NCBI GenBank assembly: GCA_902763505.1
Contig: CACWSO010000010.1
Location: 1-64,000, forward strand
Direction of reading: 5' to 3'
From: an uncultured Eubacteriales bacterium
Lineage (GTDB): Bacteria > Bacillota > Clostridia > Peptostreptococcales > Anaerovoracaceae
Length of the DNA: 64,000 nt
The position numbers and the translations under genes are program-made. Positions 17,171-26,201 of the stretch are shown piece after piece. How positions within the stretch are numbered: the first letter of the stretch is position 1; each line of letters opens with the position of its first letter. The notes beneath the pieces are model-generated. The model was not told where the DNA came from. It did no database searches and worked only from the letters and a program-made list of their open reading frames with translations.

Positions 17171-18130
17171 TTATTTCTTCTTCTTGCCTTTGCCTTTGTT
17201 CTTCTTATTTCTGCTCTTGCCGCTCTGGTTCTTTGGATTCGTCGTTCCCTTGTTGCTCTTGATCTCTCTCTGATCAGCGGCTTCGACCTTGTGGCCGGCG
17301 TCTGTCACGACCTTCAGCCTCAGATCGCTTCCCTTGGCGCTGATCGGACGAGGTGAAGAAACTCTCTTGTTGGATTCTCTCCTGATCTTCTCGATGATCT
17401 CTGCCTCGATGGCGGCTTCCGCTTCCTTCTGCTTGCGGATGGCTTCTTCCTTCTTGGCTTTCTTCTTGTTCTCCTTAGCAACGACTTCCGCAACGGATTT
17501 GCCTGATTTCTTGGCTTCCTTATAAGGGTTTACGCCTTCCTTGAACTCACGCTCTTCCTGTTTTTTCTTCTCTGCCTTCTTTGTGCTTCTCAGTGTGAAG
17601 AATACCATTCCGACCATCATCAGAACCATGAGGACCATGTAGATCGCCGTGGATCTTCCCTGGTTGATGGTCTTCATCGTTACTGTGACCTTCTGTCCGG
17701 TTGTGGATCCATCGGTTGCCTGAAAGTTTCTTCCTACTGTAAGAGTGTATTCTTCGTCGCCTTTGATCGCGTTCCTTGTACCGCCGGAGTATACATCGGC
17801 TGCAATGAGGATCAGACCGTCTTCTTTCTCGCTGTAATATACTTTGATTGGAATCTTCTTTCCTTCGGAGTCAACAAGCTTGCACTGCTTGGCGTTGGCC
17901 TTCTTGATATTGTCGTTTGCCGGCTTAACATCCTTGTTGAAGCGCATCTTGACACTCAGATTGTCGACTGCAACCCCGGTCGCTCCATCTTCAGGTGAAG
18001 AGTTTACCAGCTCCAGATCAGTCTTCGCTGCCGCCGCTGAATCATTGGTATCCTCAGCCGCAAAAGCAGCCGGCGCCATTAGTGCCACTGCCATCATTAT
18101 CACGCATATGATTGCGCTTGCTCTTTTCAT
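17171..18130 (-). CDS. Membrane protein with signal peptide, Ig-like domain and Lys-rich cytoplasmic tail
   Basis: 319 residues. A signal peptide ends at APAAFAA, followed by an extracellular bacterial Ig-like domain of the SbsA type (SSPEDGATGVAVDN ... MRFNKDV). One transmembrane segment (about IYMVLMVLMMVGMVFFTL) precedes a very basic cytoplasmic region of about 140 residues that ends in repeated KNKGKGKKKK-type lysines. This predicts a type I membrane protein. The start codon overlaps the tadA stop in TAATG with GGAGG upstream, so it is translationally coupled. Function is not known. The tail may bind nucleic acid or acidic lipid. Confidence 0.75.
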   Translation of the reverse strand: MKRASAIICVIMMAVALMAPAAFAAEDTNDSAAAAKTDLELVNSSPEDGATGVAVDNLSVKMRFNKDVKPANDNIKKANAKQCKLVDSEGKKIPIKVYYSEKEDGLILIAADVYSGGTRNAIKGDEEYTLTVGRNFQATDGSTTGQKVTVTMKTINQGRSTAIYMVLMVLMMVGMVFFTLRSTKKAEKKKQEEREFKEGVNPYKEAKKSGKSVAEVVAKENKKKAKKEEAIRKQKEAEAAIEAEIIEKIRRESNKRVSSPRPISAKGSDLRLKVVTDAGHKVEAADQREIKSNKGTTNPKNQSGKSRNKKNKGKGKKKK

Positions 18131-18585
18131 TATCGTCTTTCCTCCGATCTCAGTTTCCTGAAAAAATCTTTCATCAGGCCGGCGCATTCTTCACGCATCA
18201 GGCCTGTTTCAATTTCTACATAGTGGTTGAGTCTGCTGTCCTGGGGGATGTTCATCAGAGAACCGCAGGCGCCTGCCTTCGGATCCATCGTCCCGATGTA
18301 CAGTTTCTCTATCCTTGACCAGACAATCGCGCCGGCGCACATGCTGCACGGCTCTGTCGTAACAAACATACTGCATCCGGTGAGCCTCCAGCCTCCGAGA
18401 TGTTTCGCAGCTTCCCTGATGGCGAGCATCTCAGCATGGGCGGTTGGGTCTTTGTCCTGTTCTGTCTTATTATGCGCTCTGGCGATAATCTCGCCTTCAC
18501 GAACGATGACAGCCCCGATGGGAACCTCCCCTTCAGCGGCTGCTTTTCTGGCCTCCTGAAAGGCCTCTTCCATGAATTTTTTCAT
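18130..18585 (-). CDS. tadA: tRNA-specific adenosine deaminase
   Basis: A 151-residue cytidine-deaminase-fold enzyme that makes inosine at tRNA-Arg position 34. Zinc and proton-shuttle residues are HAE at 50-52 and PCSMC with Cys80 and Cys83. The family signature GAVIVREGEIIARAHN and the later VWSRIEKLYIG are present. It is the gene before, and coupled to, the Ig-like membrane protein. Confidence 0.96.
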   Translation of the reverse strand: MKKFMEEAFQEARKAAAEGEVPIGAVIVREGEIIARAHNKTEQDKDPTAHAEMLAIREAAKHLGGWRLTGCSMFVTTEPCSMCAGAIVWSRIEKLYIGTMDPKAGACGSLMNIPQDSRLNHYVEIETGLMREECAGLMKDFFRKLRSEERR

Positions 18586-18616
18586 ACGCTTTGTAATGTT
18601 ATCACACTTTCAGAGG

Positions 18617-19177
18617 TCATTCAAGATAAAGGTTTTCGTATTCCTCACGCAGCATCGAGTAGCACCGCACCTCGCGCATACCTCTGTCGTACGTCCTGTA
18701 TGCTCTCCTGAGCGTCCCTTCATATTGGAAGCCGCACTTCTCAATGACACGCTGACTTCTGATGTTCGTCTCACTTGTCCGAATCATCAGAACGTCCAGT
18801 TTGAGCTCCTTGAAAGCATACTGTATGAGGCACTTTGCCGCTTCCGTCATATAGCCTCTTCCCCAGCGGCTCTTCGCAAGGGAGTAACCCATCTCCCTGC
18901 TGTTGATGTCCGGTCTGTACTTGTCCGGCTCAAACCCAATGCTGCCGATGACCGTTTTGGTCTCTTTCTCGACGATCGCCCAGGTCATGTTGCGCCGAAA
19001 CAGCTGGTCGATAATCATGCGGGATTCGCCTACGTTGGCATGGGGCTTCCATCCTGCATTCGGACCCACGTCGGGATCCTTTGCATAGTCATATAACGCC
19101 TCGGCGTCCCTCTTCGACCACATTCTGAGGATCAGTCTGTCTGTTTCTAATTGCGGTACTCTTACGAGCCTGTTCAT
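18617..19177 (-). CDS. GNAT family N-acetyltransferase (RimJ/RimL type)
   Basis: A 186-residue acetyltransferase with the RimJ/L opening (LETDRLILRMW), the acetyl-CoA loop region (GYSLAKSRWGRGYMTEA) and the late NIRSQRVIEKCGFQYEG signature. Substrates of this group include ribosomal protein N termini and small amines, and nothing here selects among them. It lies between the LtaS-like gene and tadA. Confidence 0.9.
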   Translation of the reverse strand: MNRLVRVPQLETDRLILRMWSKRDAEALYDYAKDPDVGPNAGWKPHANVGESRMIIDQLFRRNMTWAIVEKETKTVIGSIGFEPDKYRPDINSREMGYSLAKSRWGRGYMTEAAKCLIQYAFKELKLDVLMIRTSETNIRSQRVIEKCGFQYEGTLRRAYRTYDRGMREVRCYSMLREEYENLYLE

Positions 19178-19202
19178 CTTCCGAACCTCTCTGCGTTAAG
19201 TG

Positions 19203-21188
19203 CTATTCGGTAGTGCTTAAGATTTCCTTATTCTTTTCTACCTGACTGACCTTCATCTCCGCTGCTCTGGCAGGGTCAACCTCCTCGTTGAGGGCGAGAA
19301 TCGTCGGTCCCAGGTATACGGTCTTCAGCACTTCGCCGTCCAGGGAAATCTTGCTGTACTCTGTGAAGTTCTGTCCTTTTATGTAATACTTATCGCCGAT
19401 TTTGACGATGTTTTCGATTTTGATGTCCCTGATGCCCATTTTGAGCTCTGTCGGTTCGAACGGTTTCTTGCCGCCGTAAATATAGTTTTTACCATAGAGG
19501 ATATCGTGGGACAGGGCTTCCAGTCCGTCCAGGTAATTCTTTGAACCTTCGTAGTTCTGATGGTATTTGTTCAGCAGTCCGGCGGAGATTCCGAACCGCT
19601 TGAGCAGGTGGGATGTGATCTCATATGCGCAGACATCTTCATCCTTTTTCTCAAGGCCGAAGTTGCTCCAGATCACATACTGGGTCTTATAGAGATCTCC
19701 TGTCGTAAGGTTCTCCTCTGTCATATCAAGTGCCGGCAGGTGGTCGCCGTACATAACGAGAACAACATCCTCATCATAATCTTCCAGCGCATCGGTAAGT
19801 TCCTTAACGAAGAGGTCCATTTCGTAAACCTGATTAGCATAGTATTCGTAGCTCCACTTCGTTTTCTCATCCGGGGCTTTGGTCACTTCGATCACAGGAT
19901 CTTCTATTACCTTCTCGTTCGGATATTTGCCGTGCCCCTGCACGGAGATCGTGTAGATGTAATCCGGTCCCTCGGAACTGTTCAGGGCGTCGATAATGTT
20001 CTCTGTCAGAATCGTATCCTTCGCCCAGTTCTTCGGCGTCTTGACCACATTGTTCATGTATTCGAGACAGGTAAATGTGTCGAATCCAAGGTTGGCAAAT
20101 ACGGTGTTTCTATTGTAGAACGCACCTCTGTGGTTATGTATTGCGTGGGAGGTATATCCGACCTGCCTCAGGTCATACGGCGCGCTCTCACAGGTTGTCT
20201 CCGTCAGGATGCTCTTATATGGATACTCGCCCGGACCGAAGAATCTCGCGCTGATTCCGGTGATCGCCTCAAACTCGACATTGGCGGTACCGGCTCCAAC
20301 GGCAGGAACCGTCAGGTATCCGGAGGAATACTTCTTGAGCAGTTTTCTGTAATATGGAATCGGATCCTTCGAATACTCGATGTTCTTCGCGATCGTCGGA
20401 TCAATGAATGATTCTAACTGAACGAAAACGATGTTCGGTCTCTGCTTCGGTTTTTCCGTGTCATCTTTTCCCGGAGTGTAAATGCCGTCTGTTCCGAGTT
20501 CTCCGCCCGTAAAGACGCCCTTGATCATCTCTTCGGAATAGCCCTTTGGCTTATCGATTCCTGTCTTGACCCAGGTGATCATGAAGGAATACGGAACGCC
20601 GTTATCTCTGTAAGCGTACGGTAAACTCGGGAAGAATGTATCCAGTACTCCCAACTTCATTCCGCCGGTGATGGATCCGAACGCAACCAGAATAATAATC
20701 AGGATCGATGCAATGGACTTTCTGTAGTCGATCTTGCCCTTGCTCCTCGGCGTCTTCCGGAACAAAAAGATAACCAGCAGCACAAACAAGGCTGCGCCTA
20801 CGCCGATGATGATCAGGCTCTTGACAGAAAAGTAATTGGTGAGGATGGACTGCGCTTCACTCAGTGTAGACAGATCCTTAACATTGAACGGAGTCATTCT
20901 GTTGGTGAGAATGATGCCGTTGATGATTCCTATGGAAAGCCACAGAAGTGAAAGCATGCAAGCCGCAAACACCCGCCGCTTGAACAGAAGCGACAACGAA
21001 ATCACCGCCATGATCAGCATGACGTTGCAGAAGGTGATGAGCGGATGTTCCCCAAAGAACTGCAGCGCGGCGATTGGAGACAGTCTCCCCAGCGCCTCTA
21101 TAATATAATCGATGACTACCGCCAGAATAAACAGCGCCAGTACGTGGTTCTTCTTTATCTTCTTGTAAATGTCTTTTATTTTACTCAT
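19203..21188 (-). CDS. LTA synthase family sulfatase-domain membrane protein
   Basis: 661 residues with five N-terminal transmembrane segments (about 15-34, 45-69, 73-96, 122-143, 158-178) and an extracellular sulfatase domain. Thr301 in GAGTANVEFEAITG is in the position of the catalytic threonine of LtaS. Glu259 (QLES), the GDHLPAL motif and HNHRGAFYNR supply metal and substrate residues. The family polymerises glycerol phosphate or transfers phosphoglycerol or phosphoethanolamine to glycans. A C-terminal 100-residue extension looks like a beta-domain. Its start overlaps the end of rsmA by eight bases. Confidence 0.9.
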   Translation of the reverse strand: MSKIKDIYKKIKKNHVLALFILAVVIDYIIEALGRLSPIAALQFFGEHPLITFCNVMLIMAVISLSLLFKRRVFAACMLSLLWLSIGIINGIILTNRMTPFNVKDLSTLSEAQSILTNYFSVKSLIIIGVGAALFVLLVIFLFRKTPRSKGKIDYRKSIASILIIILVAFGSITGGMKLGVLDTFFPSLPYAYRDNGVPYSFMITWVKTGIDKPKGYSEEMIKGVFTGGELGTDGIYTPGKDDTEKPKQRPNIVFVQLESFIDPTIAKNIEYSKDPIPYYRKLLKKYSSGYLTVPAVGAGTANVEFEAITGISARFFGPGEYPYKSILTETTCESAPYDLRQVGYTSHAIHNHRGAFYNRNTVFANLGFDTFTCLEYMNNVVKTPKNWAKDTILTENIIDALNSSEGPDYIYTISVQGHGKYPNEKVIEDPVIEVTKAPDEKTKWSYEYYANQVYEMDLFVKELTDALEDYDEDVVLVMYGDHLPALDMTEENLTTGDLYKTQYVIWSNFGLEKKDEDVCAYEITSHLLKRFGISAGLLNKYHQNYEGSKNYLDGLEALSHDILYGKNYIYGGKKPFEPTELKMGIRDIKIENIVKIGDKYYIKGQNFTEYSKISLDGEVLKTVYLGPTILALNEEVDPARAAEMKVSQVEKNKEILSTTE

Positions 21189-22047
21189 CTGCTGTCTTGT
21201 TCGCGATTCTTCCGAACTCCTCTACTGTCAGTGTCTCCGCTCTTCTGCCCGGATCGATGCCGGCGGCGGAGAGAATCCTTTTTACTTTGTCTTTATCCAT
21301 TCCTCCCGCAGAGGCGAGAGAATTGAGCAGGGTTTTTCTCCTCTGTGCGAAACCTGCTTTGATGCATCGCATAAATACTTTCTCATCTTTCAGCTCGATT
21401 GCCTTTGCGTCAAGCGGTTCAAGATTTAGGACCGTGGATTCCACCTTCGGTCTCGGAACAAATGCTTCCTTCGGCACGTCGGTGACTTTTGTAACGCGGC
21501 AGTAATACTGCACTGCCACGGATATCGCCCCGTAGGTTTTGCTTCCTGGTGCGGATTTGATGCGGTCGGCAACTTCCTTCTGCATCATGACCGTAATACT
21601 GTCTGCTGGCACCTGTTCTTCCAGCAGCTTCATAATGATCGGTGTCGTAATGTAGTACGGCAGGTTCCCTATGATATGCACCTTTCCTGTGAACAGTCCC
21701 TCCTGCCTGCTCTCTTCAATGATTTTTCCGAGATCAGTCTTGAGGATATCCTGATTGATGATCCTGATGTTGTCATGCTCTGAGAGGGTTTCCTTCAGTA
21801 TCGGAATCAGCCTTCCGTCTATTTCGACTGCCGTCACAAAGGATGCTCTCTCCGCAAGTTCTGCTGTGAGGACGCCGATGCCGGGTCCGATTTCGATGAC
21901 CATATCGCCGGGTTCAACACACGCTCCCTCGATGATCTTCTCCAGGATGTTGCGGTCTGTTATGAAATTCTGTCCGAGGCTTTTCGAAAGCTGCAGCCCG
22001 TACTTCTCACGGATCGACTTTACTGTTCCCGGTGATGACAGATCCAT
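21181..22047 (-). CDS. rsmA: 16S rRNA (adenine1518-N6/adenine1519-N6)-dimethyltransferase
   Basis: A 288-residue KsgA-type methyltransferase. SKSLGQNFITD opens the family fold, VIEIGPGIGVLT is the SAM motif I, and NLPYYITTPI is the catalytic NLPY motif IV. The C-terminal helical domain is present. The start overlaps the stop of the divIC-like gene in TAATG. Confidence 0.97.
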   Translation of the reverse strand: MDLSSPGTVKSIREKYGLQLSKSLGQNFITDRNILEKIIEGACVEPGDMVIEIGPGIGVLTAELAERASFVTAVEIDGRLIPILKETLSEHDNIRIINQDILKTDLGKIIEESRQEGLFTGKVHIIGNLPYYITTPIIMKLLEEQVPADSITVMMQKEVADRIKSAPGSKTYGAISVAVQYYCRVTKVTDVPKEAFVPRPKVESTVLNLEPLDAKAIELKDEKVFMRCIKAGFAQRRKTLLNSLASAGGMDKDKVKRILSAAGIDPGRRAETLTVEEFGRIANKTADE

Positions 22048-22487
22048 TACTGTTCCTCCGATTCAGGGATATATATGGTCTCGCCGGGTTTTGTCAGCTT
22101 GAGCTTTTCACGGGCGAGATCTTCCACGTTCTCTTCATTCCCAACGTCTTTGATCTCCTCCTGCATCTGTTCCTGCTTAGCTTTGAGCTGTTCCTGCTTC
22201 TTCAGGGCTTCCCGCTCTTCCCCTTTCAGCTTGATGATGTTGACGACGGAAAATGCGAGCATCACGACAAGGACAAAGGCGACGCCGATGACGAGCAGCC
22301 TGTGCCTGCTTTGTTTTCTCCTGAGCGCGCGCTTGCGTTTGAGTCTCCTCTCGTCGCTTGCTGTTTTTTCATGCAGTTCTTCCGCCTGAATCTGTTCCCT
22401 TTTTTCCTGGCGTTCTTTTCTCGCTTCATCCATATCGATGACGCGGCTGCTTCGTTTGAACTGTCTGCTTCTGCTCTTTCTTGCCAT
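22047..22487 (-). CDS. Septum formation initiator family protein (DivIC/FtsB-like)
   Basis: 146 residues: a long, highly charged cytoplasmic N terminus (1-62), a single transmembrane helix (about 64-85), and an extracytoplasmic coiled coil with leucine heptads. A conserved end, REKLKLTKPGETIY, is typical of DivIC/FtsB. It would act in the FtsQLB-like divisome complex. It is coupled to rsmA and follows the M23 peptidase gene, a setting consistent with cell-wall growth. Confidence 0.88.
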   Translation of the reverse strand: MARKSRSRQFKRSSRVIDMDEARKERQEKREQIQAEELHEKTASDERRLKRKRALRRKQSRHRLLVIGVAFVLVVMLAFSVVNIIKLKGEEREALKKQEQLKAKQEQMQEEIKDVGNEENVEDLAREKLKLTKPGETIYIPESEEQ

Positions 22488-22528
22488 TATCTCTTTCCCT
22501 TACACTTTACCTGTAAGTATCTGTCGGC

Positions 22529-24994
22529 TTATTTCTCCGGAAGATAGTTTCTCGGATTTTTAAAGGATCCATTGTCTTTTACTCCGAAGTGTATATGACT
22601 GCCGAAGCTGTTTCCCGTGTTCCCGGCTTCCGCGATATGCTGTCCCTGGAATACCTTGTCGCCGCGGCTAACCAGAATCGAGCTATTATGTCCATAATAT
22701 GTCTGGATCCCGTTCTCGTGATCTATGATGACCAGATTTCCGTAACCGCCCATCGGACCTGCATGGACAACCGTTCCGCCGTCGGATGCCAGAACGTCAT
22801 TGCCGGTTCTGCACCCCATGTCGATTCCTTCATGCTGGCGGCCCCATCTCCATTTGAATTCTGATGTCACGGTATACGTTCCATCGTATGCCGGCCAAAT
22901 AAATGTTCCCGTTCCTGTCGTCGGCGGTCTTTCCTTAACGCCGACCAGAACGATCTTGTCAACCGGTTCCTTTTCTACGTCTTTCTTCAGGTTCTCAGTT
23001 TCTACAACCTCTCCATTGATGGAAACAGTCTTTTCCACGATGAAACTGCTGCCCTTCTTGCCTTTGCGGGAAACTTCAATGTCACCTTCATACATGTCTT
23101 CATCTTTTTTCTTGATGGTTTTATAGGCAGTTTTCTCTTCGTAGGATCTCGTTTCCGTGATTCTAACCGTCAGCAGAGGCGCTGTTTCCTTCAGAATGAG
23201 AGTGCTTCCTACTTTAAGCTGTTCATCACTTAGGATGTTATTGTCCGCAATGATTTCATCCTTGGAAACATTGTGGTTCTCAGCAATAATGTCCAGTGTT
23301 TCACCTCTTTCAACGGTGTGCACAGTTTCTTTTTCTGTGTCGGTACAGAGTTTTTCCACCAAGGCGTCAGCTGTTAAAATATCGCTCATCGGTGTGTTGC
23401 TCTGCCTGAACTCCACATTCTCTACGATGACCGCTTCATTGAGTTCCGTTCCCTCATCATGATTGGCATATTTATCCTGAATGCTCTGCAGCACTTGCGC
23501 AGCAGTATCTTTATCCTTGACCGCGCCTACTTTCTTGCCGTCGATATACATTCCGTAAGCCTTGACATTCACGTCTCCCAAATAGGAAAGTCTCTGCAGA
23601 ACACCGTCCTGTGAGTCAATGACGATATCCTTGTTCCCTGTAAACACGCGCTTGAAATTGATATCGTTCCGCGGGTCCAGAGCAACGGACATATCTTTCT
23701 CCTCCGTCAGCGCATGCCGCACCATCTCCGTAATCTGCAGAACATCATCCTTGTTCTTGACATATCCCAGTTTCTTATTGCCATAAGAATATTCGTATGC
23801 GGTAAAGTAATTGATTAATCCCGCTGTTCCAACGGCGACAACCAGCATAAGAGAAAATGCAATAAGAAGCGGTTTTTTCTTCTTGTCGCAGAAGGCGAAA
23901 ATGTCTTTTGCCTTCTTATAGATCCTGCTGTTTCTTCTCTTCTTTTTCCTGATCTCTCTGAGGTGGGCAGCCGTTGCCAGAGCTTCGTTTCTGATCCGTT
24001 CGTTTTCCTCAAGGAGCTGCTGCTTTTCCTCTTCTGTCTGCGCCGTATTGATTTCCTTACGCTTGGAGAATCCCAACAGTTCCTTCAAAGAAAAGGCTGC
24101 AACCGGTCTTACTTCTGTCTTGATTGTTGTTCCGTGAACGTTAACGATTCCTCCGCCCAGCTCGGCGGATTTCTTCGCAAGTCTTCTCTGTCTCCTGATC
24201 TCGGCGCGCTCTTCCCTCTGCTTTCTGAGGTTCTCACGCTGTTCGGCCTGCAATCTTACGATTTCTTTCTTGGCCTTCTGCTCTTCGTTTCTGAGCCTGA
24301 TGGCTTCATCCTTTCTCTTGGCAGCCATCTGCGCTCTGATCAGTTTTTCCTGTTCTCTTTCCAGCCTGAGTTCTTCTTTTCTCTGGAGCTCTGCTTTCTC
24401 TTTCTCCATGGCAGCCTTAAGCTTCTGCTGCCGTTCGAGTTCTTTTTTCTTGCGGAGCTGCGCTCGTTTTTCTTCCTGCGCACGAAGCGTTTTGTTAAGC
24501 TCTGACTGAATCTCAGCCTTGCGCAGATTGCTGCTCATTCTAGCGGCTTTCTTCTCCGCCTGCAGGAGCTGTCTCTGCTTTTCAAGAGCTTCCTCGCGTT
24601 TCTGTTCCAGTCGCTGTTTTGCTTGTTTCTCTTTCTCGATCGCTTCCTGGATTTTTGCCTGACGCTCTTCGCGTTTGCGGCGCATGCTCTCTACTGTCTC
24701 GGTAAGATCTTTTTCAGCTTGTTTCCGCACAACCTCTTCCGCTGCTTTTGCAGCTTCCAGGTCAACTGGTTCCTTGACATCAGAAGAAACCCTTACCGTC
24801 TCCGCCTGATTGGCAGGAGCTGCAGGGGTGCTGCTCAGTTTGTTTGCCTGCGCCTTGAGCTTCTCAATCTGCTCCTTCAAAGTCTGCACGTCATTATAAG
24901 CTTTTTTGACGGTGTCCTTCTGGCCGGCGCTTTCTTTATCTATTCTGTTTTCAGCAGAGCTTCTATCTTCTGCTGGGTTATTTCCCTGTGGCAT
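22529..24994 (-). CDS. M23 endopeptidase with cytoplasmic charged helix, TM, LysM and G5 domains
   Basis: About 821 residues. Residues 80-280 form an extremely charged Glu/Lys/Arg-rich stretch without helix breakers, expected to be a single alpha-helix or coiled coil in the cytosol. A transmembrane helix follows at about 377-399. Outside are a linker, a LysM motif (VERGETLDIIAENHNV), a G5-like domain and a C-terminal M23 domain with HEGIDMG and HIHFG zinc motifs plus GYGNLVIIDH. The enzyme should cleave peptidoglycan cross-links. ATG at 24994 is used, and a GTG two codons earlier is an alternative. The gene overlaps the upstream DnaD gene by 55 bases. The cytosolic half is unusual for this family. 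Confidence 0.88.
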   Translation of the reverse strand: MPQGNNPAEDRSSAENRIDKESAGQKDTVKKAYNDVQTLKEQIEKLKAQANKLSSTPAAPANQAETVRVSSDVKEPVDLEAAKAAEEVVRKQAEKDLTETVESMRRKREERQAKIQEAIEKEKQAKQRLEQKREEALEKQRQLLQAEKKAARMSSNLRKAEIQSELNKTLRAQEEKRAQLRKKKELERQQKLKAAMEKEKAELQRKEELRLEREQEKLIRAQMAAKRKDEAIRLRNEEQKAKKEIVRLQAEQRENLRKQREERAEIRRQRRLAKKSAELGGGIVNVHGTTIKTEVRPVAAFSLKELLGFSKRKEINTAQTEEEKQQLLEENERIRNEALATAAHLREIRKKKRRNSRIYKKAKDIFAFCDKKKKPLLIAFSLMLVVAVGTAGLINYFTAYEYSYGNKKLGYVKNKDDVLQITEMVRHALTEEKDMSVALDPRNDINFKRVFTGNKDIVIDSQDGVLQRLSYLGDVNVKAYGMYIDGKKVGAVKDKDTAAQVLQSIQDKYANHDEGTELNEAVIVENVEFRQSNTPMSDILTADALVEKLCTDTEKETVHTVERGETLDIIAENHNVSKDEIIADNNILSDEQLKVGSTLILKETAPLLTVRITETRSYEEKTAYKTIKKKDEDMYEGDIEVSRKGKKGSSFIVEKTVSINGEVVETENLKKDVEKEPVDKIVLVGVKERPPTTGTGTFIWPAYDGTYTVTSEFKWRWGRQHEGIDMGCRTGNDVLASDGGTVVHAGPMGGYGNLVIIDHENGIQTYYGHNSSILVSRGDKVFQGQHIAEAGNTGNSFGSHIHFGVKDNGSFKNPRNYLPEK

Positions 24995-26199
24995 GGACAC
25001 CTTTCTCCTGTTTCAAGCTTTCCTGTATCTTTGCAGTCCGGACACTCGTATCGGACATCCATGTAATCCAATTCAAATCCGTTGTCTGTCATCAGGAACG
25101 CTCTCTGTGCACTCATTTCGTCTATCTGTTCTCTGATTTGTTCGATTGCTTCTTTTTTATCTATACGGTCGGACACCAGTATTCTGGAAAGGCTGGCTCC
25201 GAGCCTACTCTCTTCTTCATCCATTTCTCTGATTTGAGGAAGCCTGCTGTACACTTCCTCACGGCGCTGGGCTACTTCCCGCTCTTCCTTTGCTCTGAGC
25301 AGCTCATAGTAGCGATTGATGTCTGCGCCGCTCACCTCTCCGGATGCGGTCTTCTTCCCGCCTTCTTCGTACCAGCTTGTGAGCACCTTGTTTACATAGT
25401 TGATGTTCGGGCTGGATATTCCGGCCGTTTTGCTGCACGCTTCCAAAATGGCATCAATGCTGAAACCCATTTTGTCGAACCATTCGTCCATAATGCGTTT
25501 TTCCGCTTCGGTCCAGTTCCTGCTCCATCCGAGCGCCCTGAAAATCCTTCTGTAATCTGCCGAACGCTCCTCCATATGACCGATGTGCTGCTGGATGTCC
25601 TCGACGGTTCTGTGCCCCTCGCTGATCCAGTTTCTGATGACAGCCTCGACATATTTGACCGTCTTTTTCTTTTTTCTGGCGCAGTACTCTACTGCAAAGG
25701 CAACAAATTCCGGTTCGATTTCGAAATCGTTGATCCAGGAAAGCACTTCGCTCATTTCCGTTCCGCTTATGACGCGCCCGAAGGATTTCTCAATCCGATC
25801 GAACATGGCTCTGTATTCCTGATTCGCCATCTGCGCGTTGATCCCATGATCCGAAGAGACCATGCGTGTTTCTTCATGACTGCCATAGAGCATGTCCTTG
25901 AGCAGAACAAATACAACATCATAATCCAGCGGATTGTCCGCAGATTTTCTTACTTTTTTAATGATGCCCATCTTTTCCCAGTAAGTCCATGCTTTCAGAA
26001 CATCTTCGATATCCATGGACAGCTGTTTCGCGATGTCTTCATTGCTGAAGTCCACCTCCAACTCAGCATACATGAGCGCGAAGAGATACACCTTGACGTA
26101 TTCTCCCGGAGCGGACACCATATACTCATTTATGAACATATTCTCTACCTTGGTATCAAGGAGAAAATAATCTTTTGTTTTGTCTCTGTAAAAACTCAT
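24940..26199 (-). CDS. DnaD-domain replication protein fused to the zinc N-terminal domain of a DnaI/DnaC-type helicase loader
   Basis: 419 residues. The first 270 or so are DnaD-like: an N-terminal winged helix (INEYMVSAPGEYVKVYLFAL) and two DnaD helical domains with YxxxIRNWIxxGI-like motifs (VIRNWISEGHRT, YVNKVLTSWYEEG). From about residue 295 it matches the N-terminal domain of DnaI-like loaders: a charged helical stretch (REEVYSRLPQIREMDEEESR), then YECPDCKDTG ... CPCHRE with Cys386, Cys389, Cys401 and Cys403 as zinc ligands. There it stops, 16 residues after the last cysteine, with no AAA+ domain and no loader gene next to it. Adjacent dnaB supports a helicase-loading role. Confidence 0.82.
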   Translation of the reverse strand: MSFYRDKTKDYFLLDTKVENMFINEYMVSAPGEYVKVYLFALMYAELEVDFSNEDIAKQLSMDIEDVLKAWTYWEKMGIIKKVRKSADNPLDYDVVFVLLKDMLYGSHEETRMVSSDHGINAQMANQEYRAMFDRIEKSFGRVISGTEMSEVLSWINDFEIEPEFVAFAVEYCARKKKKTVKYVEAVIRNWISEGHRTVEDIQQHIGHMEERSADYRRIFRALGWSRNWTEAEKRIMDEWFDKMGFSIDAILEACSKTAGISSPNINYVNKVLTSWYEEGGKKTASGEVSGADINRYYELLRAKEEREVAQRREEVYSRLPQIREMDEEESRLGASLSRILVSDRIDKKEAIEQIREQIDEMSAQRAFLMTDNGFELDYMDVRYECPDCKDTGKLETGERCPCHREITQQKIEALLKTE

Positions 26200-26201
26200 C
26201 C

